Shown piece after piece: positions 11,000-22,782 of a stretch of 64,000 nucleotides of DNA (position 1 is its first letter; every line of letters begins with the position of its first letter). The stretch spans positions 40,848,908 to 40,912,907 of the forward strand of contig OX326959.1 in assembly GCA_946800325.1 (NCBI GenBank), written 5' to 3'. The position numbers and the translations under genes are program-made. The stretch comes from Luzula sylvatica. Taxonomy: Eukaryota; Streptophyta; Magnoliopsida; Poales; Juncaceae. Below the pieces are notes generated by a model. That model ran no database searches. It was given only the letters and a program-made list of their open reading frames with translations, and was not told where the DNA came from.

Positions 11000-11153
11000 T
11001 ATGATTAATAAGAATGCTAAAAGATCTTAGGCAGCATATGTCTCTGGTCCAAATGGAAAAAAAAAGGAACAATCGGGTTTTACAGAAAAATTGAAGAATG
11101 TCTATACTAGTTGCAGCGACAAGCAAAAATTTGTTTCAATCATGGGTCTTGGT

Positions 11154-11166
11154 TATAATTTAGGAA
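11154..11166. repeat. Target-site duplication of the plus-strand LINE (left)
   Basis: TATAATTTAGGAA, identical to 35711-35723 in all 13 positions. Confidence 0.85.
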
Positions 11167-11969
11167 ATTCATTAATCCAAGTGAAAATTCATATCAAAAT
11201 GGAAATTCATTAATAATACCATATAATAATATTAGTTATGAACTCCATTATAATACAATGCTAGTACCATATCTAAATGATACATATTCTTTAGATATTC
11301 TTAGTTATGAACCAACATATAAAGCTTCTCCAGATAAAACTCTGGACAATATAACTAGGGTTTCAAATCCTCAAACAGTAAATATGAACATTGTCTTAAT
11401 AAGATAGAAATTGAAACCTTGCGTTGTATAAGGAATTCTTCACATTTGTCAATTCTCCAACTCAACATTTTGTACAAATTCCTGAAAAAAATCAAAGAAA
11501 AATAAGTGATTATTTTACTAGAATAAATAATAAAAAAATAATTTTAATTGAACAGAAATTTACCTCTACAAGTAAGGATCAATCAAATAAGCCAGTAAAT
11601 ACTTTAATAGAAAATACAACTAAGATATGCAAAAACAAGTCAACATCCAACAGTGTTAAAGAGAAAAACAAAGCAATAAAAATAGATGAACAAACAAGAA
11701 GTACAAGATAACTAAGCATACAAACAAATCACTATACATCTCCTATTGAAAAAGCACAATTAATTAAATTCAAAGAAATACAAAAAGATAGAAATAAGAG
11801 ACAAAAACATAAAAACAATAATATTGAAGTTAAACCTTTAAATTTGGAGGATAAACATGAAATTAGTGATAAAAATGAAATTCTTAATATTTTATTATCT
11901 ACTGGTATTGAGATTAATGATAATATTAAATACATAATCAATAGTCTTGTAGATGGACAAAGTACTTAA
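11167..11969 (+). pseudogene. LINE ORF1 remnant
   Basis: ORF1 proteins of plant L1 elements bind the LINE RNA. Here a frame is open from the LINE start to about 11405 (with NISYELHYN, LDILSYEPTYK). It then shifts to a second frame from 11424 that runs to the stop at 11969 with a single internal TAA at 11709. The product is Lys/Asn/Ile-rich (KNQRKISDYFTRINNKK, EKAQLIKFKEIQKDRNKRQK). I do not see the CCHC zinc knuckle or DUF4283 signature common in plant LINE ORF1, probably because only the C-terminal part survives. It lies 35 bp upstream of ORF2, the usual order. Confidence 0.6.
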
Positions 11970-12004
11970 GTACTTGTTCATGCAAGGTGAAGAATAATAT
12001 AACA

Positions 12005-14421
12005 ATGTTATATAAAAAATTAAGAATTTCTTCATATTGGAATGTAAGAGGGTTGAATGCAAGTGATAAAAAATTATTAATAAATAAAAATATAAATGAT
12101 GAAAATGTAGATATATGTTGTTTACAAGAAACTAAATAGAATTAATAGATAATAACATAAATAAAGAATGTTGTGGTTCAAAATTAAGTGGTATTGATTT
12201 TCTTGAATCACAGGGAACTTCTGGGGGTATATTAATTTCATGGAATAAAAAACTATTTAATCATATATCATCAAAAAAACTGAAATATACTATTTCTATA
12301 ACTCTTCAAACCAAATGGGATAATACAAACTTTTTAAGTACTGGCATTTGTGGACCTACTAAAGGGATAAAAAAATCAGAATTTTCAAATTAATTAAATA
12401 CTATTGGAAATTCTAATAACCTTTCATGGCTTCTTATGGACGATTTTAACTTAGTATTATATTCACATGAAAGAAGTGGTAAAAACAAGTACAATGATTA
12501 TACAAATGAATTTAGAGACTTTATAAATAATATGTAACTTATTGACTTACCTTTAAAAGGAAAAATTTATAGTTGGCAAAATTCAGTATCAAAAGCAAGA
12601 TTAGATAGAATTGTCATTAACAAAGATTGGTTAACAAACTACCCTAATTCACAATTAACAGCTAGAATAAATATATGTTCAGATCATATTCCTATACTTT
12701 ATGAAGCTAATACAAATTATCCAATTTTTAATGGCTTCAGATTTGAATCTAAATGGTTACAAATAGAAGAATTCAAAATAGTAATTGAATCCCACTTAAA
12801 AAATAGTATAACTCACACATTGGCTGATTTTTATTTAAAAATACAAAAACAATGAACCAAAGTTTCAAAGATTTAAACAAACAAATGAGTTTAAAACATA
12901 ATATGCATACAGAAAATTGCAAAAAAATAATTCAATGGACAGAAAAAATAGAAGACATTAGTCCTCTTACACAAATAGAAAAATGGTTAAAATTAAAAGC
13001 CAAACTAAGAATTGAAATTATTTTAACATTAAATAAAATTTATTGGAAACAAAGATCTAAATTTAATTGGATTAAAAATGGAAATGCAAATACTAAATTT
13101 TTTCATTTACATGCTTCCATAAATTCAATGATAGCTGTCCTTAAAGATAATCATGGCATAGAATATAAAGATCATATGAATAAGTCAAAATTATTTTTCT
13201 CATTTTTTAGAGACTTAATGGGAAAGGAAAACATTAATACTAAGGAATTGGGTACAATAAATTTAACTAAACTTTATGAAAAAGAAAAAATTGATTTATC
13301 TAAATTAGAAGTTCCATTTAATATGGAAGAATTAAATCAATCAATTAAGGATTGGAAAAATAACAAAAGTCTAGGACCAGATGGGTTAATTGGAGAATTT
13401 TTTAAACAAAATTGGGAAAATCAGAAAAATGAAATTTTAGAGTTATTTAATGCAGATACACAAAATGGATTATCTAAATTCAATACACCTTACATTACTT
13501 TAATACCTAAAAATGAAGATGCTATTGAACCTAAGGATTATAGACCTATTAGTCTCATTTGAAGTATACAAATAATTTTTTCAAAAATCTTATCAAATAG
13601 AATCAGTAATGAGATGAATCAAATGATATCTAAAAATCAATTAGGATTTTTAAATGGTACGAACATTGCTGAAAATTATGTGTATGCAAGAGAAATTTTG
13701 TGTTTGGCACATCGAAAAAAAATACCCTTAATAGTTCTAAAATTAGATATCCATAAAGCTTTTGATAGTGTTTCATGGGATTTTTTAATTAATGTTATGA
13801 AAGCAAGAGGTTTTGGATATAATTTTATTAATGGGATAAAAAAAACTCAGTTTTACCAGGGACAACAAGAGTAATTTTAAATGGTAGCCCTGGTAAATAC
13901 ATACACCTCAAAAGAGGATTAAGACAAGGAGATCCTACATCTACTCACTTATTTCTATTAATAATGGATGTTTTATCTAAATTACTGGAACAATTAAGTG
14001 AAAAAAAAATATTTTAAAACCAATAAATAATATATATATACAAGTCTATTTTATGAAGATGATTCCATATTATTTATTAAACATGATTTAAATAATATTA
14101 AAAGAATAAAAATTATATTAAATCTATTTGGACAAGAATCAGGGTTCAAAATAAATTATATAAAATCAGAATTTATTGGTTTAAATGTTAATAATGAATT
14201 ATTGGAATCCATATCAAAAGAATTAAATTGTACAATTGGTAATTTACCTATAACATATTTAGGGATACCCTTACATTATAAAAGACCATCTAAAAATAAT
14301 TTTTTAAAAATAATTGACAAAATAACAAGCAAGTTAAATGGATGGAAAGGTAGTATGTTAAGTAAGGCAGGCCGACTAGTACTTATGCATTCAGTTTTAA
14401 CATCCATGCCTATATATTATT
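12005..14421 (+). pseudogene. LINE ORF2, part 1: endonuclease and reverse transcriptase
   Basis: From ATG 12005 the frame shows the apurinic-type endonuclease start YWNVRGLNASDKK and CCLQETK. It then has GGILISWNKKLF, the DDFNLVLYSHERSG region, RLDRIVINKDWL and SDHIPIL. RT follows, with KSLGPDGLIGEFFK (about 13370), PKDYRPISLI (13530-13560) and LKLDIHKAFDSVSWDFL (about 13740). Stops occur at about 12137, 12391, 12535 and 12853, with frameshifts near 13560 and 13870. The catalytic box reads FYEDDSILF instead of FYADDSILF (about 14050), an Ala-to-Glu change. The gene is dead. It is cut at MPIYY by the copia-type element at 14422. Confidence 0.9.
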
Positions 14422-15333
14422 TGAAGGAAAAACAGTTACAGATCAACTAGTTGAATGTACAAATGAGTGTAGACAAACATACGTGTTCGTCGGAACGATT
14501 GGATGCATAATAAGATTATTCAAATCTGGCAGAAATTACATGGTGCGTCATGACGCACAGTAGAGTAATTCTGAGAAAGTCAATATGTGAGTATACCGTC
14601 ATGACGCACCAAGTGGTGCGTCTTGACGGTACACTGTATAACGGCTAGATCCATGTAAATGTGACTGGTGCGCCATGACGCACCATATGGTGCGTCATGA
14701 CGCACTGTGATCCGAATTCTGGATTAGCAGTTTTAGATACTCATTAATACACCATTAACTCTCAGATTAATATAAGATCTTTGTAACCTCTCTCTCTTTC
14801 TCTTTCTCTGATTGATTCAGTCCAGATTGAGATCTATTTTCTTGGAGAAGAGAGAGAAACTTGTGTGACAAGTTAGAGAGAATTTGGAGATTGGATTTGA
14901 GCAAGCTTGTGGTGAGTTTTAGGGGAATTCACCGCAACCGAGAGACAATTATCTCGAGGTGGATACGAGTAGAGAAATATCGCTTGAGATTTTCTGTTGT
15001 GATCAGTCAAGAGCAAGGTCGAGCAAGGTCGGAGACAAACCGGATAAAATCCGGTTGTATACGACAAATCGGAGCTTCGGATTAGGCGTCGAATCGCGCG
15101 GGCGTGGGACGTGCGTGTCGCCGGAATCGAAGCAAACAGCAGCTAATAGAGTCAACCCGTCTCCGTGATCAATTTCACGCGGTATGATTCTCCATGAATT
15201 AAGCGTTAATTTCATAGGTTAGATGCATTTCATGATTCGTACGATTGAGTCGTTGACGTGGTCCTCGGGATCGGGTCGGACCGGGCCTCTCAATCCGCTG
15301 CGCGGGGCTTGGTAGTGACGCCGATACCCAACA
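14422..15333 (+). repeat. 5' LTR of the copia-type element
   Basis: 912 bp, TG...CA. The first 300 bp carry GTGCGTCATGACGCAC-type palindromes; the middle has a CT-rich run (14790-14815); the end block is GGGTCGGACCGGGCCTCTC then GCTGCGCGGGGCTTGG. It lacks two short palindrome-containing segments present in the 3' LTR (about 22 and 36 bp). The short open stretches in both strands at 14861-15215 recur in the other LTR at 22071-22425 and are not genes. Confidence 0.9.
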
Positions 15334-15334
15334 G

Positions 15335-15346
15335 TGGTATCAGAGC
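15335..15346 (+). other. Primer binding site (initiator tRNA-Met type)
   Basis: TGGTATCAGAGC, one base after the LTR end. Same site and spacing as at 3788. Confidence 0.85.
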
Positions 15347-15570
15347 GATCGTCACGATTCGATCGTCGAATCGATTTCGAATAAGTGTTATTCGGAATTT
15401 CATGTAGAATTTTAGGACATAATCATGTAGTTATAAAATTAGGGCCATGAAATCTTGCTAGTATTTGATCATGAGATGATCAAAAGAATCTAGAAGTAAT
15501 CATGAAGTGTTCATGATTGATCGTTTCAGAAATGATCGAAAAATTAGAAGTAAAACTGAAAATCAGGTCT

Positions 15571-16170
15571 GGTGCGTCATGACGCACTATATGGTGCGTC
15601 GTGACGCACACGGGAAATCCAAGAGTTGGATCTGAGGCGTTACTCAGTCCGTCGTGACGCACAAAAGTTGTGCGTCATGACGCACTGTGTAAATTCTTAC
15701 CGTCATGACGGACCATTTGGTGCGTCGTGACGGTAGAAGCCCAAAAACTCTCTGGCAAACTGAACAAAATGGTTTTGTTCAGTGCGTCATGACGCACCAT
15801 CTGGCGTCATGACGGACCAGAATAGTCCGTCGTGACGGTATAACCAACCGTCATGACGGAAGGATTTGGAAAAGTTTCTGGCAAACTGGACAAAATTGTT
15901 TTGTACAGTGCGTCATGACGCACCGTCAGGCGTCATGACGGTCAGTTACAGTCCGTCGTGACGGTATAACCAACCGTCATGACGGACGGACCTGAAAAAC
16001 TCTCTGGATTGGACAACAAAATTGTTTTGTATTGTCCGTCATGACGCACTCTCTGGCGTCATGACGAACGAGTGAAGTCCGTCGTGACGCACCAAGTTTT
16101 GCGTCATGACGGAAGTCAAAATTTAGTACTGTGCGTCATGACGGACGTTATGTTGCGTCATGACGCACCA
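15571..16170 (+). repeat. CGTCATGACG palindrome array with a 126-bp higher-order period
   Basis: About 20 copies of CGTCATGACG or CGTCGTGACG occur in 600 bp, usually within GTGCGTCATGACGCAC or CCGTCATGACGG. A larger unit repeats about three times (starts near 15781, 15907 and 16033), each with four palindromes followed by CTCTGG or TTCTGG and ACAAAAT.GTTTTGT. Each palindrome holds two inverted TGACG words, the core recognised by TGA-type bZIP proteins in plants; binding here is inference. Confidence 0.85.
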
Positions 16171-16343
16171 TGTAATGTTTTCTGATTTATTTATTTTGGT
16201 TCTAATAATTATTAATTATGTTCATTCATCATGATATACTTGCTCAATGATATAATTAGATTATATCACATAAATCCCTGCATAATATTTAAGTCATAAA
16301 ATGCCTTCCATGTTCACAACCTCCGAGGTTGGTCATCACACTT

Positions 16344-16374
16344 TGCACGGTTTCAGGCCAAAGTCGGGCGTGCA
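16344..16374 (+). other. Constant-loop hairpin 1
   Basis: TGCACG (16344-16349) pairs with CGTGCA (16369-16374) around the 19-nt loop GTTTCAGGCCAAAGTCGGG. Confidence 0.75.
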
Positions 16375-16415
16375 TTGTTGTATGTATCAACGTGAGAGGC
16401 AAGCGTTAATTGGGG

Positions 16416-16452
16416 ACAAATGCGGGTTCAGGCCAAAGTCGGGCGCATTTGT
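16416..16452 (+). other. Constant-loop hairpin 2
   Basis: ACAAATGCG (16416-16424) pairs perfectly with CGCATTTGT (16444-16452) around GGTTCAGGCCAAAGTCGGG, again 19 nt. It is preceded by AAGCGTTAATTGGGG. Confidence 0.8.
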
Positions 16453-16642
16453 AGTTCAATTGAACGATACGTGAATATTCGTGTGACTTAACCGTCCAAG
16501 CCAATCCGATTGGGGTTCGGGGCATAGTTAGGATGCACAAACGGAATTCGAATCATATATGATATGGTTTGATACCGAAATCCTATAAAAGGTCAAGAGT
16601 CGCATTGGATGCGATTGGATTTATCCTACCTAAATAGTGAGA

Positions 16643-16673
16643 TCCCATTTGTCGGCCAAAGTCACTTGTGGGA
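16643..16673 (+). other. Degenerate hairpin with the same loop core
   Basis: TCCCA (16643-16647) pairs with TGGGA (16669-16673); the enclosed segment contains CGGCCAAAGTC. The inner stem has mismatches. Confidence 0.45.
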
Positions 16674-16799
16674 GGATCACGAAATATGGGTCTTGAAATG
16701 TTATTGGATTTAGAATCCCGAATCAATATTAGGGTTATTGATTTGATAAAAGTAACATATTTCATCATCATATAAGCATATAGAATAAGTACGCACGGT

Positions 16800-19700
16800 T
16801 AGTTGTCAATGTCATAATTCATGTAGAATAATCATTTAAGCAACACCAATATCATATCGATATGATCGATATTAGAGAAAGCAAAAATTTGACAAACTTG
16901 AGAAGAAGTCAAATAATATTGTATGTCAAATGTTGACATACATAAGACACGAACCTTCAAAGGAATTTGAAGATTTATAAGAAACAACAGTCTAAGGGTG
17001 ATTAAGACAAACGTTGTCTCAATCAAGGATTTGGGCAAGTTGTTGTCCCAATATCAAAAGAAAGGTTAAATCCGAGGAGGATTAATCCAAAAGTTGATAG
17101 AAATAGCTTATTTTGACATTATCATCTTGAAAATGTGTATGAGATATACATTTCTAGAATCCATTGGATGGAATACTAGTTTTATTCGAATAAGATTCGC
17201 ATGACAAGTACAAGACTTGTTAATTAATCAAGATGATAAAAGTGTCCTTCCAAAGGTTGGAAAAACGGTCAAAGACTTATCAAAAACCAAACATTTTGAA
17301 TGTAGGTAAATAAGTAAGTTCGGAGGAAAAAGGAGGCTACAAATATTTCATTATATTTACTAACGATTATTGTAGATATAAAGATATCTATTTAATGCGT
17401 TTGAAACATAATTTTGAATGGTTCAAAAACGTTTCGAAATGAAATACGAAGTCAACTAAGCGAGAAAATCAAAGTTTTTCGATAAGATCGAAGAGACGAA
17501 CATTTTAAGCTATGAGTATGATAATCATCTAGAAAATTTATGAAAAAGTTTCATAGTTATTTTCATTCGGAACATCAATGTAGATTAATGTGTCCGAGAG
17601 GAGGAATCAAACTTTGTTGGACATTTGTTTGATAGATGATAAATCAAAATCTAATATTTCAAATAAAATTTGAAAATTTACCCTTAAGACCAAGGTTAAT
17701 CACATACCTTCTAAGTCGATGCAAAAGACCCCATATATGATATGGATCGGAAATAAATTAAATTGAGGATTAACGTGGTTTCAGGCCAAAGTCGGGCACG
17801 TTAATAGTTCAATGTTAATGAAAACTTCCGATGTTATCTTTTGTAAGATTTGGAGATTTGAATTTGAAAACTGGTTTTGGATAAACTAAATCTCAAATCT
17901 TGATATGTTCATTCATTGAGTATTCTTAAAGAAATTAAAGGATACCATTTATTAAATCCCAATGAGAATTAGATTTTCATAGTTCGAAGAAATACCTTCT
18001 TAGAGGAGGACTTAATGTGCATAAGTTTGAAACTTAATGTCAATTATATCTATGAGGGCTAGTGGGAGATGAATCGATCTCGAAAGGTTCGAGACTCGAA
18101 TGGAACATTGAACCGATGAATATGATTGGAATTTCATCAAAAGTTGATGAATCCAAGTCAAAATCACAAAGCGATTTTATTGATCAATTTAGACACATCA
18201 CGAATCGATAAATTGTGAATTTATCAAAGAATGTGACAAACGAATCGATCTCATACATGATGAGTCGATGGACTAAATGATGCTATAAAGGATAAAAATT
18301 TCACATGGCATAGTGCCATGGAATTCATGATTCAATCCATGCATGTCATCAAGTTTAGAACTTGGTTTAAACATTCCTTAGGGTATGACCCATAGGATGT
18401 AAGTGAGTTTTCAAAGTGAAAGCTAACGTGGATTGGAATATGTATACTTACAAAGCAAGAATGTTTATGAGATTCGAAAATTCATGATATGATCACGAAG
18501 AAACGGTTTCACAAATAATCACGCTTTATTCATTAGGATTATATTTGTCATTTTCCATAGTATGACTATGATTTTTGACAAATGGATGACAAGACCGTAT
18601 TCCTTGATAGGAAATATTAAAGGGTGTGTATGTGACACAACCTAATGGTTTTATCGATCAAAAGAATCCAAGAAAAGTATACAAATTTCAACGATCCATA
18701 TGATGGATTGAAGAATAATTCATGAAATCGGAATCTTATTCTGATAAAATTATAATTAGTTATAATATTATCAAGAACAAAAGAAAAGCTTTGTGTAGAT
18801 GTGAAGGTTAGTGGGAGCCACGTACATTTCTTATATTAAAATATATGAACGCTATATTATTCGTAGGAAACGATTGTCGTTTCGCTATGAAAATTCAGAC
18901 GAGACAACTTATGAGATAAGCATAAAAATCAATGAGATAGATTTAAAATTCCTCAATCTGAATCGAAGTATGTACATCGACAAAACATTGAAAATGGTTT
19001 TCAGTACATAAATCCAAGATCGGATTTCTTCCAAATGTCGAATGGCGAAGTTTTTCTGAGGATCGATGAACGACATCGAGTTAAAGAAAAGTAGAAAATT
19101 GGATATTTTATGTTTCGACAATAGAATATTCCAAATACGCCATGATATGTACTAATCTTTAAATATTGTTCATATTAAGTGTCGTAATTATCAATCAAAT
19201 CCAGAGAATATTTCGTTTCGAATACTTTATATGGTTGGATCGAACGAAAACAATTTAATATGGTTGTATAATGGTTATACTTTGCATACGCATAATAGTT
19301 ATGCAACATTTAAAAACCCGGATTCGTATTGAAATTAATAAACAATATCCTTTTAGAAAGGATTAATATTATATTTCTCATATAAAATGGTGAAGAAAAT
19401 ATATCGGTGATAAAAGTTATACCGATAGCATTTCTCCAAACATGCAACACATTTACGAAATGTGTACATATTTTGCTTAAAGAAAAATGAAGTTGCATGA
19501 AAGAGTTTCACAACAACTAAAAATGAAAATTCTACGATGGAATTTGATTTCAATGCGGCTTGCGAAGCCGAAATGGAAACGTTATGGATCAAGGTGTTGA
19601 TCATACTTGATATTGTCCCAAGTAATAGGATTCTTTGGTTATCTATTTCGATGGTCGAAATAGCATAAAACAAAAGAAACTGAAATAACATAACCACTCC

Positions 19701-19880
19701 AAACTTATATTTAAATAGGTATTGGATACCTAACAAAAATTGACACTAACAGGAATGTAGCGGAACCGTTTACAAAAACTGCTCTCTTCTTAGTTAAGCA
19801 TGAATGTCATGCGAAGACTATAGGTATAGAGATACCTAGAGGAGGAATAGATTTGAGGTATAGTTATCTTATACCGATAG
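16800..19880 (+). pseudogene. Decayed copia gag-pol polyprotein
   Basis: A copia polyprotein would carry gag, protease, integrase, reverse transcriptase and RNase H. Only fragments are readable. Around 17330-17410 integrase sequence GGYKYFIIFTNDYCRYKDIYL is seen one piece at a time. At about 19540-19580 there is RNase H sequence FNAACEAEMETLWIKVL. At 19749-19835 the typical polyprotein end AEPFTKTALFLVKHECHAKT is found. Frames are interrupted by many stops and shifts and no RT catalytic box is recognisable. The order is integrase before RNase H, the copia order. Boundaries are approximate; 16832-17300 has no readable domain. Confidence 0.7.
17769..17805 (+). other. Constant-loop hairpin 3
   Basis: ATTAACGTG (17769-17777) pairs perfectly with CACGTTAAT (17797-17805) around GTTTCAGGCCAAAGTCGGG, the loop of hairpin 1, although the stems share no sequence. 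Confidence 0.8.
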
Positions 19881-19884
19881 TCAT

Positions 19885-20824
19885 CGCAGATTATAATCCT
19901 AGCAGAGATTATAGGTGTAAACGCTGCATCAAATAATACTTACTCTATATTAGTGCATTTCAAAAAAATTTAAATTTTAAATTGCATTTATACTTATATG
20001 AAAACTTGTGCGTGGTTGTGTAATATGATTACACGAACCTTGATTTATAACTTGCGTGAGCGTCTACATGATACATTATCATGTTAAGTAAAACCGTCAC
20101 ATTTCAAAAGTTATATTTCAAAAACGTCCCTAGTCATGATTATGATACTTATGTGATAAGTATATCTATTATAAGATAATAGACTAACATATGCACTAGC
20201 ATATTCGCCGAGGTGATGATTATGTTTTGCTAATCATAGGACAAAGAGTTTGTCAAATCGGGAATATGGATATGCATTAGGTTATGCATATTGTGACTTG
20301 ACCAAAAATGCGATACCATTACATGGTTTAGTTATTGTAGATGGAATCGTAACGAATGGGGTCTTAGTTCTTCACACTTGAGATGATCATGGATCATTTT
20401 TCGTGCGTAACATAATGCTTAGATATAATCTTCCACTATCTGTAACAGGATGGTCATGGGATTATGATCGGGTGTTATCTGAAACACGGAATTTGATGTG
20501 AATCATCAAGATAGAAATTGTTCCTTTCGAGAGAAAGAGATATCCCTTAGACCTATCGATGAATTGATCAACGAAATCTCTGGCCAGAGTCAATGATATT
20601 AATTGTTAATATCGATTGTGTTTGTTGATTCAATTCGGTATCGAAACAATAAGTTTAGTCAATCAAATTATAAGGATGACTATTACCGTGCTTTTTGATT
20701 GACGGATATCGTGAACAAGAGAACTAAACACCACCGTTCGAGATGGGTATAAATGATCACAATTATTTTTCGTTTTCAACTTAGAAAAACTATGATGGAT
20801 TTCTTCCTAAATCCCTCTCATGAG
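19885..20824 (+). other. 3' non-coding part of the copia-type element
   Basis: AT-rich, with short stop-broken frames only. I see no gene or further repeat here. Confidence 0.5.
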
Positions 20825-20832
20825 TCCGTAAA

Positions 20833-21415
20833 CAGACCCGGTCCCAGCTATAGGCTGGTGAAGTCCGGGCTTCGGGGTCTGTTTGTTATGGGGGTCCGAT
20901 TTTTTTTTATAGTTGCCAAAATTCAAAGGGAGTTTGATTGGGGATTATTCTCGCAATCTCACGATAAGAGTGAAGAAGAAGCAAAATAAGCTGTGTAGAG
21001 AAGTAAGAAAGAAGAGGAGAGGTGGCGTGGGATTTGAGGAGTGAAGTGATGGAGGCGTGAACACAGATCTCAAGAAAAGCATGGCTCAGTTTTTTATTAT
21101 TTTGATTTTGATTCTTGTGTAAAAAGTAGAAAATAAAAGAGTAGTATTGGGCTGAACTAGTCATAAGTAAAGAAGCCCAGTACAGTTTATTAATGTAAAA
21201 CATTGATTTATAAATAAAAAGAAATGCGTTTAGAAAAGGGATAATTAAGCCTTCTCTAAACTCCCTTTAGTAATTAAATGAAAAATATATTAGTAATTTT
21301 TAGTATTTTTTTATATTAATTGGCTCAACCAATATTACGAGGCAAGAAAAAACTTGCGGAGGAGGTATTTTTTCAAAATAGGCTTCGGGACCTCCGAAAC
21401 CTGGGACTGGGCCTG
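20833..21415. mobile_element. Non-autonomous hAT-type element nested in the copia-type element
   Basis: 15-bp terminal inverted repeats CAGACCCGGTCCCAG and CAGGCCCAGTCCCAG (13 of 15 identical). The flanking 8-bp duplication is TCCGTAAA (20825-20832) and CCCGTAAA (21416-21423), 7/8 identical. At 583 bp it encodes nothing recognisable. A short open stretch at 20753-20989 spans its left end and is not a gene. Confidence 0.8.
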
Positions 21416-21567
21416 CCCGTAAACTTAGGCATAAGTTTACTACCATTGCTTGATACGAACCTACGCGGTCCCACATAGAGCTGTTTTATTTCGGGCTTAA
21501 ATTTCAATCTCTGAGGTTATGTGTACATGAGATGTACACTAGTACTTTCTTTAGTTGGATCTTGAAC

Positions 21568-21579
21568 TGAGTGGGAGAC
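21568..21579 (+). other. Polypurine tract of the copia-type element
   Basis: A purine-rich segment GAGTGGGAGA directly before the 3' LTR start TGAAGG at 21580, the expected place for plus-strand priming. Confidence 0.55.
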
Positions 21580-22543
21580 TGAAGGAAAAACAGTTACAGA
21601 TCAACTAGTTGAATGTACAAATGAGTGTAGACAAACATACGTGTTCGTCGGAACGATTGGATGCATAATAAGATTATTCAAATCTGGCAGAAATTACATG
21701 GTGCGTCATGACGCACCATATTGTGCGTCATGACGCACAGTAGAGTAATTCTGAGAAAGCCAATCTGTGAGTATACCGTCACGACGCACCAAGTTGTGCG
21801 TCCTGACGGTGGTGCGTCATGACGGACGTTATCGTGCGTCATGACGGTACACTGTATAACGGCTAGATCCATGTAAATGTGACTGGTGTGCCATGACGCA
21901 CCATATGGTGCGTCATGACGCACTGTGATCCGAATTCTGGATTAGCAGTTTTAGATACTTATTAATACACCATTAACTCTCAGATTAATATAAGATCTTT
22001 GTAACCTCTCTCTCTCTCTGATTGATTCAGTCCAGATTGAGATCTATTTTCTTGGAGAAAAGAGAGAAACTTGTGTGACAAGTTAGAGAGAATTTGGAGA
22101 TTGGATTTGAGCAAGCTTGTGGTGAGTTTTAGGGGAATTCACCGCAACCGAGAGACAATTAGCTCGAGGTGGATACGAGTAGAGAAATCTCGCTTGAGAT
22201 TTTCTGTTGTGATCAGTCAAGAGCAAGGTCGAGCAAGGTCGGAGACAAACTGGATAAAATCCGGTTGTATACGACAAATCGGAGCTTCGGATTAGTTGTC
22301 GAATCGCGCGGGCGTGGGACGTGCGTGTCGCCGGAATGCAAGCAAGCAGCAACTAATAGAGTCAACCCGTCTCCGTGATCAATTTCACGCGGTATGATTC
22401 TCCATGAATTAAGCGTTAATTTCATAGGTTAGATGCATTTCATGATTCGTACGATTGAGTCGTTGACGTGGTCCTCGGGATCGGGTCGGACCGGGCCTCT
22501 CAATCCGCTGCGCGGGGCTTGGTAGTGACGCCGATACCCAACA
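21580..22543 (+). repeat. 3' LTR of the copia-type element
   Basis: 964 bp. It matches the 5' LTR apart from scattered substitutions, two extra palindrome-containing segments near 21716 and 21808, and a shorter CT run. Confidence 0.9.
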
Positions 22544-22782
22544 TTATTTTAATGTATTTAAATATCCAAAATTGGTTTTAAATGAAATTGATAAAATTAG
22601 GAAAACATTTTTATGGAAAGGCAATAATTCAACTAGCTAGTTATAATTTAGTAGATTGGAATATTGTGTGTCAACCTAAGGAAAAAGGAGGACTTGGAGT
22701 TTTAAATATTGAAATCTTTAATAAAGTTTTATTTACTAAATGACTTTGGCTATATTATAATTCTGAGGGTAAATTAGACTGG
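22544..22782 (+). pseudogene. LINE ORF2, part 2
   Basis: Continues ORF2 directly after the TTATT duplication: YFNVFKYPK, NEIDKIRKTFLWKGN, VDWNIVCQPKEKGGLGVLN, NKVLF, then a stop at 22740, and LWLYYNSEGKLDW. It aligns with 9440-9690 of the minus-strand LINE. Homology ends at about 22782, where Athila-derived words begin. Confidence 0.85.

Larger units (their letters stand above)
14422..22543 (+). mobile_element. Copia-type LTR retrotransposon, complete but coding-dead
   Basis: Both LTRs begin TGAAGGAAAAACAGTTACAG and end GATACCCAACA. The perfect 5-bp duplication TTATT flanks the element (14417-14421 and 22544-22548) and the LINE reading resumes immediately after it. An initiator-Met PBS follows the 5' LTR. 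The interior holds a palindrome array, constant-loop hairpins, a decayed copia polyprotein and a nested hAT element. By eye the LTRs differ by roughly fifteen substitutions plus three length changes. Confidence 0.9.

Noticed and set aside
14861..15215. Several short frames on both strands
   Set aside because: They lie in the copia-type LTR and recur in the other LTR at 22071-22425; LTR sequence.
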